Position numbers and translations under genes: made by a program. A DNA stretch of 14,409 nucleotides from JAENVT01 sp031373785 (lineage in GTDB: Bacteria; Actinomycetota; Acidimicrobiia; Acidimicrobiales; Ilumatobacteraceae). Where the stretch lies: assembly GCA_031373785.1 (NCBI GenBank), contig JANMNE010000002.1:1-14409 (forward strand), read 5' to 3'. The first letter of the stretch is position 1. Every line of letters begins with the position of its first letter. Below the pieces are notes generated by a model. That model was given only the letters and a program-made list of their open reading frames with translations, was not told the DNA's origin and made no database searches. Below are positions 1 to 6,690 of this stretch, piece after piece.

Positions 1-1045
1 TGGCACTCCGCGCCACCCGGAGCCCGAGGGCCCACGGCGACTGACCTTTGAGCAGTCGCAACCGCAACTCACGTTGACGTTCACGGGCCAGCAGTGCTGT
101 CGCAGCGCCGAGGAGTGCGAGCGACGACAACAGCGCGACGAGCCGCACCGGTGCCATCGTGCCGGCGACGACCGCGGTGGAGGCTGCTGCGTGCTTGACC
201 ACCGTGCGGAGCGGCTGGCCGTCGGTGAGGATGCGGCCGCGCAGGTTCTCGTCGATGTCGACGAGTCGGTCGGCGTCATGAGAGATCTGGTCGAAGTGAT
301 CGGCCAGGACCGCTGCATCGTGCCGGCTGAGACCGGCCAGTTTCGGCCGCAGTTCCCATTCGGCGATCCTGAACACCTGTGCTGTTCGCAGGTCTCTCGA
401 CGTCGTGAACAACACCGGCGTCGGCGGGTCGGCAGGGTCGCTTCCCGCCGATCGGAAGAAGGCACGGAGCCCGCACCAGTACGACGACTCGGGGCGGGTC
501 GGCACCAGCGGATACGTGTCGACGACGTGAACCACCTGGTCGAACGGTCTCGTGCCCTGAACATTCACGACGAACAGGGTGAAGACATCGCCCGGCTTGG
601 TCCCGCCCGGCGGTCTCATCCACTCGGGGGCCAGCACCTCATCGTCCGCGGAAGGCGGCTTCACCGGTCGAAGCAGGTTCTGCTCCTGGCCGTCGCGATA
701 CAGCAGGTTGACCCGGAGTGGGCGAGCGTCGGCGACACCGATGTCGAGCGAGACGTTTGGGGCAATGCGAGTGAGCACGCTCGGCTCGGTGTGTGCGGCG
801 ATCGGCGCGGCGAGGGCCTCGAGCTGTGTGTTGACGTCGGGCTGGGCGCCACCCATCGGTACCCGCAGGCTGACATCAGCCAGGCAGATGTGGCTCAGCT
901 CGCTGTGAACGGCAGCGGTGGCGACCGACGAGAGGTACAACGGCGACCCGGCGAGGCATGCCGACCCGAGGGCAACGATCGCCGCGACAGCGACCCAGCC
1001 GGCGGTGCCGGACGAGCGAAATCGTTGGAAGGTGAACCGCTGCAC
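1..1045 (-). CDS. FtsX-like ABC transporter permease, 3' part beyond window edge
   Basis: This is the N-terminal 348 residues of a membrane protein that runs off the left edge; no stop is seen. Residues about 17-34 form a first hydrophobic segment (signal anchor). A long soluble, probably extracytoplasmic stretch follows (about 35-290), then a second membrane segment at about 295-318. The segment is followed by a charged Arg-rich stretch and KGQSPWALG. This layout, with a large periplasmic-type domain followed by a TM helix and a cytoplasmic loop rich in R/E and ending in a KG(Q/A) turn, is typical of FtsX/MacB-type (ABC3) permeases. The start is the first GTG after the in-frame TAG that also ends ppa, 15 nt downstream of that gene, so the two are probably cotranscribed. 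The partner ATPase and the substrate are not visible. The family call is good; the function is unknown. Confidence 0.72.
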   Translation of the reverse strand, partial: MQRFTFQRFRSSGTAGWVAVAAIVALGSACLAGSPLYLSSVATAAVHSELSHICLADVSLRVPMGGAQPDVNTQLEALAAPIAAHTEPSVLTRIAPNVSLDIGVADARPLRVNLLYRDGQEQNLLRPVKPPSADDEVLAPEWMRPPGGTKPGDVFTLFVVNVQGTRPFDQVVHVVDTYPLVPTRPESSYWCGLRAFFRSAGSDPADPPTPVLFTTSRDLRTAQVFRIAEWELRPKLAGLSRHDAAVLADHFDQISHDADRLVDIDENLRGRILTDGQPLRTVVKHAAASTAVVAGTMAPVRLVALLSSLALLGAATALLARERQRELRLRLLKGQSPWALGLRVARSA

Positions 1046-1060
1046 GAGCGCGTTGGCGGG

Positions 1061-1570
1061 CTACGAGTGGGGCGTGTAGCTGGCGCGGGCGTCGCGAATC
1101 TCGCGCCACGCAGCCTCTTTCCCGGCAATCCCGGCAGACGACGACTCCTTGCCCGGCTCGAGCGCCTTGTAGACCTCGAAGAAGTGCTGGATCTCGCTGA
1201 CGAGCTGGGGCGTGAGGTCGGAGAGGTCGTGCACATCGTTCCACCGTGGTTCCTTCGGCGGGACGCACAGGATCTTGGCGTCTTCGCCGGCCTCGTCGTG
1301 CATGTACAACACCCCGACCGGGCGCGCTGCAACCCACACGCCGGGGTAGACCGCATCCTCCAGCAGCACCAGGGCGTCGAGGGCGTCGCCGTCGCCTCCT
1401 TTGGTGTTGGGGATGTACCCGTAGTCGGCCGGATAGGTCGTTGCCGTGAACAGCCGTCGGTCGAGGAACACCCGCCCGGTGTCGTGGTCGATCTCGTACT
1501 TGTTTCGGCTGCCACGCGGGATTTCGATCACGACGTGGATGCAGTCGTCGGGAAGCGGACTGAGGGCCAT
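1061..1570 (-). CDS. ppa: inorganic pyrophosphatase (family I, soluble)
   Basis: Hydrolyses PPi to two phosphates in the cytoplasm and so pulls biosynthetic reactions forward. The 169 aa length is normal for bacterial family I enzymes. Active-site landmarks of the family are visible: E16 and R22/K24/E26 in IEIPRGSRNKYE, R38, Y46 and Y50, the metal-binding acidic cluster D60-G-D62-A-L-D65, D92 and D97-A-K99 in DEAGEDAK, and Y134-K135. One oddity is that the metal-site signature normally carries Pro or Glu after the second Asp (DGDPLD), whereas this protein has Ala63. The ATG start gives the expected N-terminus. A permease gene follows 15 nt downstream, and the divergent aminotransferase gene begins 62 bp upstream. 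I found no clear -10 box for this gene. The identification is very secure. Confidence 0.97.
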   Translation of the reverse strand: MALSPLPDDCIHVVIEIPRGSRNKYEIDHDTGRVFLDRRLFTATTYPADYGYIPNTKGGDGDALDALVLLEDAVYPGVWVAARPVGVLYMHDEAGEDAKILCVPPKEPRWNDVHDLSDLTPQLVSEIQHFFEVYKALEPGKESSSAGIAGKEAAWREIRDARASYTPHS

Positions 1571-1616
1571 GTCGCCATGCTCGCATATCTGCCGTGGGTG
1601 GCCGGATCGCAGCCAG

Positions 1617-1622
1617 TAGCGT
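1617..1622 (+). promoter_or_regulatory. predicted -10 box TAGCGT for the aminotransferase gene
   Basis: TAGCGT fits the actinobacterial TANNNT -10 pattern and ends 10 nt before the ATG at 1633. Transcription would begin about 6-7 nt downstream of the box, leaving almost no 5' leader. There is no Shine-Dalgarno sequence before the ATG, which agrees with leaderless initiation. No convincing -35 element was seen. Assigned by pattern only. Confidence 0.45.
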
Positions 1623-1632
1623 GAGATTCTCT

Positions 1633-2838
1633 ATGGAGTTCCGCCGCATCACCAACCTGCCGCCGTACGTGTTCACGATCATCAACAACTTGAAGATCGA
1701 GGCACGGCGAGCAGGGGTCGACGTGATCGACCTGGGGTTCGGCAACCCCGACATCCCCTCTCCTCAGATCGCTGTCGACAAGCTCACCGAGGCAGCGCAC
1801 ATCGCCCGCAACCACCGCTACTCCGTCAGCCGCGGCCTGCCGAAGCTCCGTGAGGCCGCTGCGGCGCTGTACGAGCGTAACTGGGGTGTGCAACTCGATC
1901 CTGAGCTCGAGATCACCAACACCATCGGTTCGAAGGAGGGCTTCAGCCACCTGATGTGGGTGCTCCTCGACCGAGGCGACGCGGCCATCGTGCCCAGCCC
2001 GAGCTATCCGATTCACATCTATGGCCCGCTGTTCGCCGGGGCCGACCTGCGCCAGGTGCCCATGCGTCACCTGGCCGACCCGCGGGTGCAGGGCGACTTC
2101 ACCGGTGACTTCTTCGACAGCCTCACCACCGCATACGACGTCGGCTGGCCCAAGCCTCGCGTGCTGGTGATCTCCTTCCCGCACAACCCGACCGGGGCCG
2201 TGGTCGACCTCGACTTCATGCAGCGGGTCGTCGACTTCTGCCGCGAGCGGGAGATGATCGTGGTGCACGACTTCGCCTATGCCGACGTCGGCTTCGACGG
2301 CTACAAGCCACCCAGCATCCTGCAGGCCGAAGGCGCCAAGGAGTGCGCCGTCGAGCTGTACTCGATGACGAAGAGCTTCTCGATGGCCGGCTGGCGTTGT
2401 GCGTTCCTGGTCGGCAACAAAGAGGTCGTGCAGGCGCTGGTCAAGCTGAAGAGCTACCTCGACTACGGGGTGTTCCAGCCGGTGCAGATCGCCGCCACGG
2501 TGGCGATGAACGAAGCTGCCGACTACCCGGCTGAGGTGTGTGCGATCTACCAAAGTCGGCGCGACGCGTTGATCGACGGCCTCGGTCGCATTGGTTGGGA
2601 CATCCCGAAGCCCAAGGGTTCGATGTTCGTGTGGGCGCCGATACCCGAGGCGTACGCGGAGATGGATTCCGTCGAGTTCTGCTCGCACGTCGTGCGCGAG
2701 TGCGAGGTCGCCCTGTCGCCCGGCGTCGGCTTCGGGCCCGGCGGCGAAGGGTTTGCCAGGTTCGCCCTGATCGAGAACGAGCGCCGCATCGCCCAAGGCA
2801 TTCGCAACCTCAAAAAGGGCCTCCCCAAACTCGGCTGA
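1633..2838 (+). CDS. alaC: PLP-dependent aminotransferase, AlaC/YfdZ type
   Basis: A 401 aa class I/II aminotransferase that closely resembles E. coli AlaC (YfdZ), which makes alanine from pyruvate and glutamate. The characteristic opening RITNLPPYVF is present, as are GFGNPD, RHRYS-like NHRYSVSRGLPKLR, TIGSKEGFSHLM and PSPSYPIHIYG. FPHNPTGAV, HDFAYADV, the PLP-lysine motif SMTKSFSMAGWR (Schiff-base Lys about 247) and RFALIEN near the C-terminus are also present. The ATG at 1633 was chosen because it gives the family N-terminus and lies just after a TAGCGT box; in-frame GTGs at 1594 and 1621 fall upstream of or within that box. The gene diverges from ppa and converges on the SGNH hydrolase, and its TGA lies inside a perfect inverted repeat. 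LL-diaminopimelate aminotransferase is a relative, but the opening and the PSYPIHIYG block favour AlaC. Substrate specificity is inferred. Confidence 0.9.
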   Translation: MEFRRITNLPPYVFTIINNLKIEARRAGVDVIDLGFGNPDIPSPQIAVDKLTEAAHIARNHRYSVSRGLPKLREAAAALYERNWGVQLDPELEITNTIGSKEGFSHLMWVLLDRGDAAIVPSPSYPIHIYGPLFAGADLRQVPMRHLADPRVQGDFTGDFFDSLTTAYDVGWPKPRVLVISFPHNPTGAVVDLDFMQRVVDFCREREMIVVHDFAYADVGFDGYKPPSILQAEGAKECAVELYSMTKSFSMAGWRCAFLVGNKEVVQALVKLKSYLDYGVFQPVQIAATVAMNEAADYPAEVCAIYQSRRDALIDGLGRIGWDIPKPKGSMFVWAPIPEAYAEMDSVEFCSHVVRECEVALSPGVGFGPGGEGFARFALIENERRIAQGIRNLKKGLPKLG

Positions 2839-2898
2839 CCCGAGTCGAGTGTTTCGAGCCCACGTGGGTGCCTTGAAACACTCGACTCGGGTCAGCCG
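2832..2898. terminator. bidirectional terminator: perfect 24-bp inverted repeat spanning two stop codons
   Basis: The left arm (2832-2855, beginning CGGCTGACCCGAGTCGAG) and the right arm (2875-2898) are perfect reverse complements over 24 bp. As RNA, a G-U, an A-U and a G-C pair extend the helix to 27 bp. The 19-nt loop holds the 10-bp palindrome CCCACGTGGG (2859-2868). There is no U-tract. The element lies between two convergent genes. Their stop codons are inside the arms at mirror-image positions: TGA at 2836-2838 on plus, and TGA read from 2894-2892 on minus. A strong hairpin able to end transcription from both sides is the simplest reading. An origin as a repeated extragenic palindrome is possible. 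Confidence 0.8.
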
Positions 2899-3710
2899 TA
2901 CAAGGCTCGCACGTCGGGAGGGGGTTTGCCGTCGGGTGACGTGCAGGGGTTGCCGATCGGACCACCGACCGTCATCGGCTTCGGGCACGGCTCGGAGAAC
3001 AGGAACGTGATCCAACGGGAGATGTAGTCGGCTGCGCCGAGCGCGCCGGTGGGCTGGTAGTGGATGCCGTCGGAGACGAACCACGACCGAACCGGTTCGC
3101 TGTAGTCGCGCCAGTCGGCGATGAACACGTCGGGATAGTTGCCGCTCGCAACCTTCTGCAACAGGACTGCGTTGTTGGCGATGTACGAGCCGTTGTTGTC
3201 GGTTCCGGCACGGGTCAAACCGTCGCGCAACCGATAGTTCATCCACACGATGCGAACGGCACCCCTGGCCCTCGCTGCCAACACGATCTCGTCGAAGTTG
3301 GTGCCGAAGCCGTTGCTGCCCTCGTTGTAGCCCGTCCCGATCACGACCGCGTCGAACGATCCAGGAGCGCCTTGGATCGCCTCGAGCGCCGTGTTGGGCG
3401 TGTTCCCGGCCAGGCTGTGGCACGACGGTCTGACCAGTCGACGGCACGACTCGCCATCGAGTACGTAGGTCATGCCGTTGAGTGCGTCGAATGCATGCGA
3501 GTAGAACTTGATCCCCTCGAGCGACGAGTCGCCCAGCAAGAGCACTCGTGGCACCGGCGGCGGGACCGTCGGGGTCTCCTGCACCATGGTGCCGCGGCTC
3601 GCCGGAACAGCTGCCCCGGCACCGGGGTCGACAATGGGGAGCGCGGATGCCACCGATGCACACAGCAGCGCCGCGCATGTGCCGATGGCAATGCCGAAGC
3701 GGCGGGTCAC
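2892..3710 (-). CDS. exported SGNH/GDSL-family hydrolase
   Basis: A 272 aa protein with a signal peptide (MTRRFG, then a hydrophobic core, likely cut after ASA at about residue 23) and a Pro/Ala-rich linker. The single SGNH domain has block I LLLGDSSLEG (nucleophile Ser62), GTGYNEG at 125-131 as a divergent block III with Asn129, and block V SDGIH with Asp214 and His217. Four Cys in the mature part (89, 97, 242, 256) could form disulfides outside the membrane. The GTG start overlaps the glpK stop in a GTGA (3707-3710), so translation is coupled to glycerol kinase. An ester hydrolase or acyltransferase acting on an envelope or extracellular acyl ester is likely; the substrate is unknown. The C-terminal tail after block V is Pro/Gly-rich. 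The stop lies within the terminator repeat. Confidence 0.85.
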   Translation of the reverse strand: MTRRFGIAIGTCAALLCASVASALPIVDPGAGAAVPASRGTMVQETPTVPPPVPRVLLLGDSSLEGIKFYSHAFDALNGMTYVLDGESCRRLVRPSCHSLAGNTPNTALEAIQGAPGSFDAVVIGTGYNEGSNGFGTNFDEIVLAARARGAVRIVWMNYRLRDGLTRAGTDNNGSYIANNAVLLQKVASGNYPDVFIADWRDYSEPVRSWFVSDGIHYQPTGALGAADYISRWITFLFSEPCPKPMTVGGPIGNPCTSPDGKPPPDVRALYG

Positions 3711-5203
3711 GGAGAGCTGACCCAGCCCCTCGATCGCTCGACGGCGCGGAGCCAGCTGGCGTGGGCGAGATCGGTGAACGTGCGGTCGGGTTCTGGCTCG
3801 AACGTCGCGTCGATCTCCCAGCGATCGTTGATCGCGGCCAGCGAGGGCCAGACCCCTTCGGCGAGACCGGCGAGATACGCCGCGCCGAGCGCGGTCGTCT
3901 CTTGGTCGATCGGGCGCTGCACGGTGACACCGAGCTGGTCTGCTTGCATTTGCAACAACACGTCCATCACCGAGGCCCCGCCGTCGACGCGCAACGCGGC
4001 AAGGCGGGTGCCGCTGGCGTGTGCCATGGCCTCGACCACGTCTCGAGTTTGATACGCCATGGCCTCCACGACCGCTCGGGCGAGGTGAGCCTTCGACGTG
4101 CCACGGGTGATGCCGACGATGGTGCCGCGTGCGTATGGGTCCCACCACGGGCTGCCCAGGCCGGCGAACGCAGGCACGACGAAGACACCGCCGCTGTCGG
4201 GCGTGCTCGCGGCCAGCGGACCGATCTCGGCAGCCGATTCGATCAGCCCGAGCCCGTCGCGCAGCCATTGAACTGCCGCCCCGGTCACGAAGATGGCACC
4301 TTCCAGCGCGTAGGCGACCGTGCCGTCGGCGAGCTGCCAGGCGACCGTGGTCAGCATCCCCTCGGTCGGCGGCGGGCACGACGAGCCGACGTTGAGCAAC
4401 ACGAAGCTGCCGGTGCCGTAGGTGTTCTTGGCCATGCCGGGAGTGAAGCAGGCCTGCCCGAACAGGGCCGCCTGTTGATCACCGGCGACACCGGAGATGG
4501 GGATTCCTGCGGCACAACCGGACTCGGCCACGGTGACGCCGAATCGACCACTCGATGGCTGCACCGACGGGAGTGCGTCGATCGGGACACCGAACAGGTC
4601 ACACAGATCGGGTGACCACTCCAATGCACGAATGTCGAACAGCATCGTTCTGCTGGCGTTGGTGACATCGGTGACGTGCACGGCCCCACCCGTGAGGTTC
4701 CAGATCAACCACGAGTCGATCGTGCCCAGCGCCAGATTCTCGTCGACCGGTATGTCTCGATTGGCCAACAGCCACTCGAACTTCGATGCCGAGAAGTAGG
4801 GGTCGAGCACCAATCCCGTGGTGTCGCGCACGAGTGGTAACTGGCCGTTCTCCCGAAGAACTTCACATCGATCAGCGGTGCGGCGGTCCTGCCACACGAT
4901 CGCCGTGCCGTACGGCTTGCCGGTGCGGCGATCCCAGGCGACCACTGTCTCGCGTTGGTTGGTGATGCCGATGGCTGCGACGCACTCCGCGCCGACTCGA
5001 CCCATGACCTCGTTCAGCACCGACACGGTCACCGACCAGATCTCCTCGGCGTCGTGTTCGACCCATCCGGGCTGCGGGTAGTGCTGTGTGAACTCCCGGT
5101 AGGCAGCCACGACCTCGCCGCCATCGGCGAAGATCGCCCTGCTGCGCACGCCGGTCGTGCCGGCGTCGATGGCGATCACGCAGCGACGAGCATCACCATC
5201 CAT
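3707..5203 (-). CDS. glpK: glycerol kinase (FGGY family)
   Basis: Phosphorylates glycerol with ATP to sn-glycerol 3-phosphate, feeding glycolysis and phospholipid synthesis. The 498 aa length matches the family (about 500). It has the N-terminal phosphate-binding segment DAGTTG (13-18) and HYPQPGWVEHD (41-51). NQRE at 82-85 supplies glycerol-binding Arg84 and Glu85, and DPYFSASK supplies Tyr136. GVAGDQQAALFGQ holds the catalytic-type Asp242, KNTYGTGSF follows, and the C-terminal RVDGGASVMDVLLQMQAD is the FGGY signature. The segment after GTT (GVRSRAI) is two residues longer than the usual GTTSSRAI. The ATG at 5203 is preferred; an in-frame GTG at 5212 is an alternative. The start is 14 nt after the small membrane protein, and the stop overlaps the exported hydrolase, so these three form one operon. 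No GlpF channel or GlpD dehydrogenase is in the window. Confidence 0.93.
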   Translation of the reverse strand: MDGDARRCVIAIDAGTTGVRSRAIFADGGEVVAAYREFTQHYPQPGWVEHDAEEIWSVTVSVLNEVMGRVGAECVAAIGITNQRETVVAWDRRTGKPYGTAIVWQDRRTADRCEVLRENGQLPLVRDTTGLVLDPYFSASKFEWLLANRDIPVDENLALGTIDSWLIWNLTGGAVHVTDVTNASRTMLFDIRALEWSPDLCDLFGVPIDALPSVQPSSGRFGVTVAESGCAAGIPISGVAGDQQAALFGQACFTPGMAKNTYGTGSFVLLNVGSSCPPPTEGMLTTVAWQLADGTVAYALEGAIFVTGAAVQWLRDGLGLIESAAEIGPLAASTPDSGGVFVVPAFAGLGSPWWDPYARGTIVGITRGTSKAHLARAVVEAMAYQTRDVVEAMAHASGTRLAALRVDGGASVMDVLLQMQADQLGVTVQRPIDQETTALGAAYLAGLAEGVWPSLAAINDRWEIDATFEPEPDRTFTDLAHASWLRAVERSRGWVSSP

Positions 5204-5217
5204 TGCCGCCACGGTAC

Positions 5218-5574
5218 TCAGCGGCGCCGCTTCTTGGTGGACCGGTTCGGTCGCTGCGACGGACCGGTGCTGGTACGGCGGGTCGGTGCGGGGCGTTGCC
5301 GGGTGGCCTTCGCTGTGGCTACTGGAGTGCTGACGAGCGCGCGTCGACGCTCGCGCGCTTCGCGAATCGACTGGCGCTGGTAGCCGAACTTCGACAGGAC
5401 GGCGACGAATCCGACGTAGAACACCATGCCGATGATCAGGCCGAGGAAGTCGCCGGGCTTGGGGTGCTTCACCAGGAACGCGATCGCCAGCGCGCCGATG
5501 ACGATGAAGATGGCCGCCTCGCGCAGCAGCCGCTTCCACGGGATCGGTCGGTTCGCATCCCAAGCCACGGGCAT
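5218..5574 (-). CDS. small two-TM membrane protein with a very basic C-terminal tail
   Basis: Not recognised. The 118 aa protein has a short amphipathic N-terminus, a hydrophobic helix at about 20-35 and a second one at about 42-61. Residues 67-118 form a cytoplasmic-looking tail with 18 Lys/Arg against only 2 acidic residues; it ends in STKKRRR and is rich in Thr/Pro. It is the first gene of the operon with glpK and the exported hydrolase. An AAGGAGG ribosome-binding sequence lies just upstream. Its spacing to the ATG (5572-5574) is only 2 nt, while an in-frame GTG at 5566-5568 is 8 nt away, so the true start may be that GTG (116 aa). The basic tail could bind nucleic acid or acidic lipid, but this is a guess. 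A real gene is likely from its reading frame, ribosome-binding site and operon position. Confidence 0.75.
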   Translation of the reverse strand: MPVAWDANRPIPWKRLLREAAIFIVIGALAIAFLVKHPKPGDFLGLIIGMVFYVGFVAVLSKFGYQRQSIREARERRRALVSTPVATAKATRQRPAPTRRTSTGPSQRPNRSTKKRRR

Positions 5575-5576
5575 CT

Positions 5577-5583
5577 CCTCCTT
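5577..5583 (-). promoter_or_regulatory. strong Shine-Dalgarno AAGGAGG, raises an alternative start
   Basis: Read on the minus strand, AAGGAGG lies 2 nt before the ATG of the small membrane protein and 8 nt before an in-frame GTG. The usual spacing is about 5-9 nt, so the GTG two codons downstream may be used. It is the strongest ribosome-binding sequence I noticed in the window, in contrast to the leaderless-looking starts nearby. Confidence 0.6.
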
Positions 5584-5599
5584 TTCGGTCGCCGTGGCC

Positions 5600-5605
5600 T
5601 AGCCT
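5600..5605 (+). promoter_or_regulatory. predicted -10 box TAGCCT for leaderless pfkA
   Basis: TAGCCT is followed by exactly 8 nt and then the GTG start of pfkA. The predicted transcription start is within a few bases of the GTG. No Shine-Dalgarno sequence is present. The box sits in the 39-bp gap between pfkA and the divergent small membrane protein gene. Confidence 0.5.
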
Positions 5606-5613
5606 TTGCACAC

Positions 5614-6648
5614 GTGCGCGTCGGCATTTTGACAGGTGGGGGTGATTGTCCGGGACTCAACGCGGTCATCCGGGCGATCGTTCGCAAGGGCGAGCTCAAC
5701 TACGGCGACGAGTTGATCGGGTTCCTCGATGCTTGGGATGGTGTGCGCGAGCGCCGCACCATGCCACTCGATGTGCGTTCACTGCGCGGCATGCTCCCGA
5801 AGGGTGGCACCCTGTTGGGCACCCGGCGAGGCAGTCCGTACGACGATCCGAGCGGGCCCGAACAGGTCGCCGCAACGTTTCGCGATATGGGGATCGACGG
5901 TCTCGTGGTCATCGGCGGCAACGGTTCCCTCACCGTTGCGTGCAAGCTGTTCCATGATCTCGACCTCCCCATCGTCGGGGTGCCGAAGACGATCGACAAC
6001 GACATCGTCGGCACCGACATGACGTTCGGGTTCACGACGGCCGTGCAGATCGCCACGGACGCCATCGACCGCTTGCACACGACGGCGGAAAGTCACGACC
6101 GAGTGATGATCGTCGAGGTGATGGGTCGGCACAGCGGATGGATCGCTACGTACGCGGGCATTGCTGGTGGCGCCACCGCCATCTTGATTCCCGAGGAACC
6201 GTTCGACATCGACAACATCTGCGAACTGCTGCACCGGCGCCACGAACGTGGGCGCTACGCGTCGATCGTGGTGGTCGCCGAAGGGGCTGAGCCGCGTGAA
6301 GAATCGATGCCGACGCGCGAGAAGATCTACGACCGGTTCGGCCATGTCCGCCTCGGCGGGATTGCCGACACGATCGCTCATGCCATCGAAGCGCGGACCG
6401 GGCTGGAGACCAGGGTGGTGCTGCTCGGCCATGTGCAGCGCGGCGGCACGCCATCGGCCTACGACAGGGTGCTGTCGACCCGGTACGGCATTGCCGCCAT
6501 CGACGCGGTGCACAAGGGCGAGTGGGGAAAGATGGCGGTGCTGCGCGGCACCGATGTGACGATGATCCCGCTCGACGAGACCGTGGGCAAGACCCGGTAC
6601 GTCGACCTCCACCTCTATCACGATGTCGCCGAGGTGTTCTTCGGGTAA
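5614..6648 (+). CDS. pfkA: 6-phosphofructokinase, probably ATP-dependent (actinobacterial PfkA type)
   Basis: Phosphorylates fructose 6-phosphate to the 1,6-bisphosphate, the committed step of glycolysis. The 344 aa protein aligns by eye with mycobacterial and Streptomyces PfkA. It has GILTGGGDCPGLNAVIRA at the N-terminus, VIGGNGSL at 99-106, PKTIDND at 124-130 with catalytic Asp128, and VEVMGRHSGWIA. PEEPFDID, VVAEGA and LGHVQRGGTPSAYDR also match. Gly104 (not Asp) argues for ATP rather than PPi as donor. Lys125, in place of the Gly of the E. coli enzyme, is the combination seen in ATP-using actinomycete enzymes. Asn103 replaces the acidic residue (Asp in E. coli, Glu in mycobacteria) next to the Mg-ATP site, which is unusual. 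The GTG at 5614 was chosen because it gives the family N-terminus directly after a TAGCCT box. The transporter gene starts 42 bp downstream with its own predicted promoter. Confidence 0.94.
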   Translation: MRVGILTGGGDCPGLNAVIRAIVRKGELNYGDELIGFLDAWDGVRERRTMPLDVRSLRGMLPKGGTLLGTRRGSPYDDPSGPEQVAATFRDMGIDGLVVIGGNGSLTVACKLFHDLDLPIVGVPKTIDNDIVGTDMTFGFTTAVQIATDAIDRLHTTAESHDRVMIVEVMGRHSGWIATYAGIAGGATAILIPEEPFDIDNICELLHRRHERGRYASIVVVAEGAEPREESMPTREKIYDRFGHVRLGGIADTIAHAIEARTGLETRVVLLGHVQRGGTPSAYDRVLSTRYGIAAIDAVHKGEWGKMAVLRGTDVTMIPLDETVGKTRYVDLHLYHDVAEVFFG

Positions 6649-6676
6649 TCGACTCGTTCCCGCTGCAGGTCGTGGG

Positions 6677-6682
6677 TAGTGT
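6677..6682 (+). promoter_or_regulatory. predicted -10 box TAGTGT for the ABC exporter operon
   Basis: TAGTGT is followed by exactly 8 nt and a GTG (6691-6693) that begins MSEPLVSARGL, a normal ABC ATPase N-terminus. An upstream in-frame GTG (6679) overlaps the box and is probably not used. No Shine-Dalgarno sequence is seen. Confidence 0.48.
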
Positions 6683-6690
6683 CCTGGCAA

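Noticed and set aside
74..1624. Long open frame on the plus strand opposite ppa and the FtsX-type permease
   Set aside because: It is antisense to two well-supported minus-strand genes. The translation is Arg/Gly/Val-rich with no recognisable domain, as expected from high-G+C third-position bias.
1571..1632. Promoter for ppa in the 62-bp divergent gap
   Set aside because: On the minus strand the best candidate, TATGCG, lacks the final T and has the wrong spacing, so no box is assigned.
2832..2898. Possible insertion-sequence ends or a small transposon
   Set aside because: There is no transposase and no room for one, and no target-site duplication was seen next to the arms. A terminator or palindromic repeat explains it better.
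1528..3930. 800-codon open frame on the minus strand across the aminotransferase and hydrolase
   Set aside because: It runs antisense to the aminotransferase and through the wrong frame of the hydrolase. It shows no family motifs and crosses a terminator.
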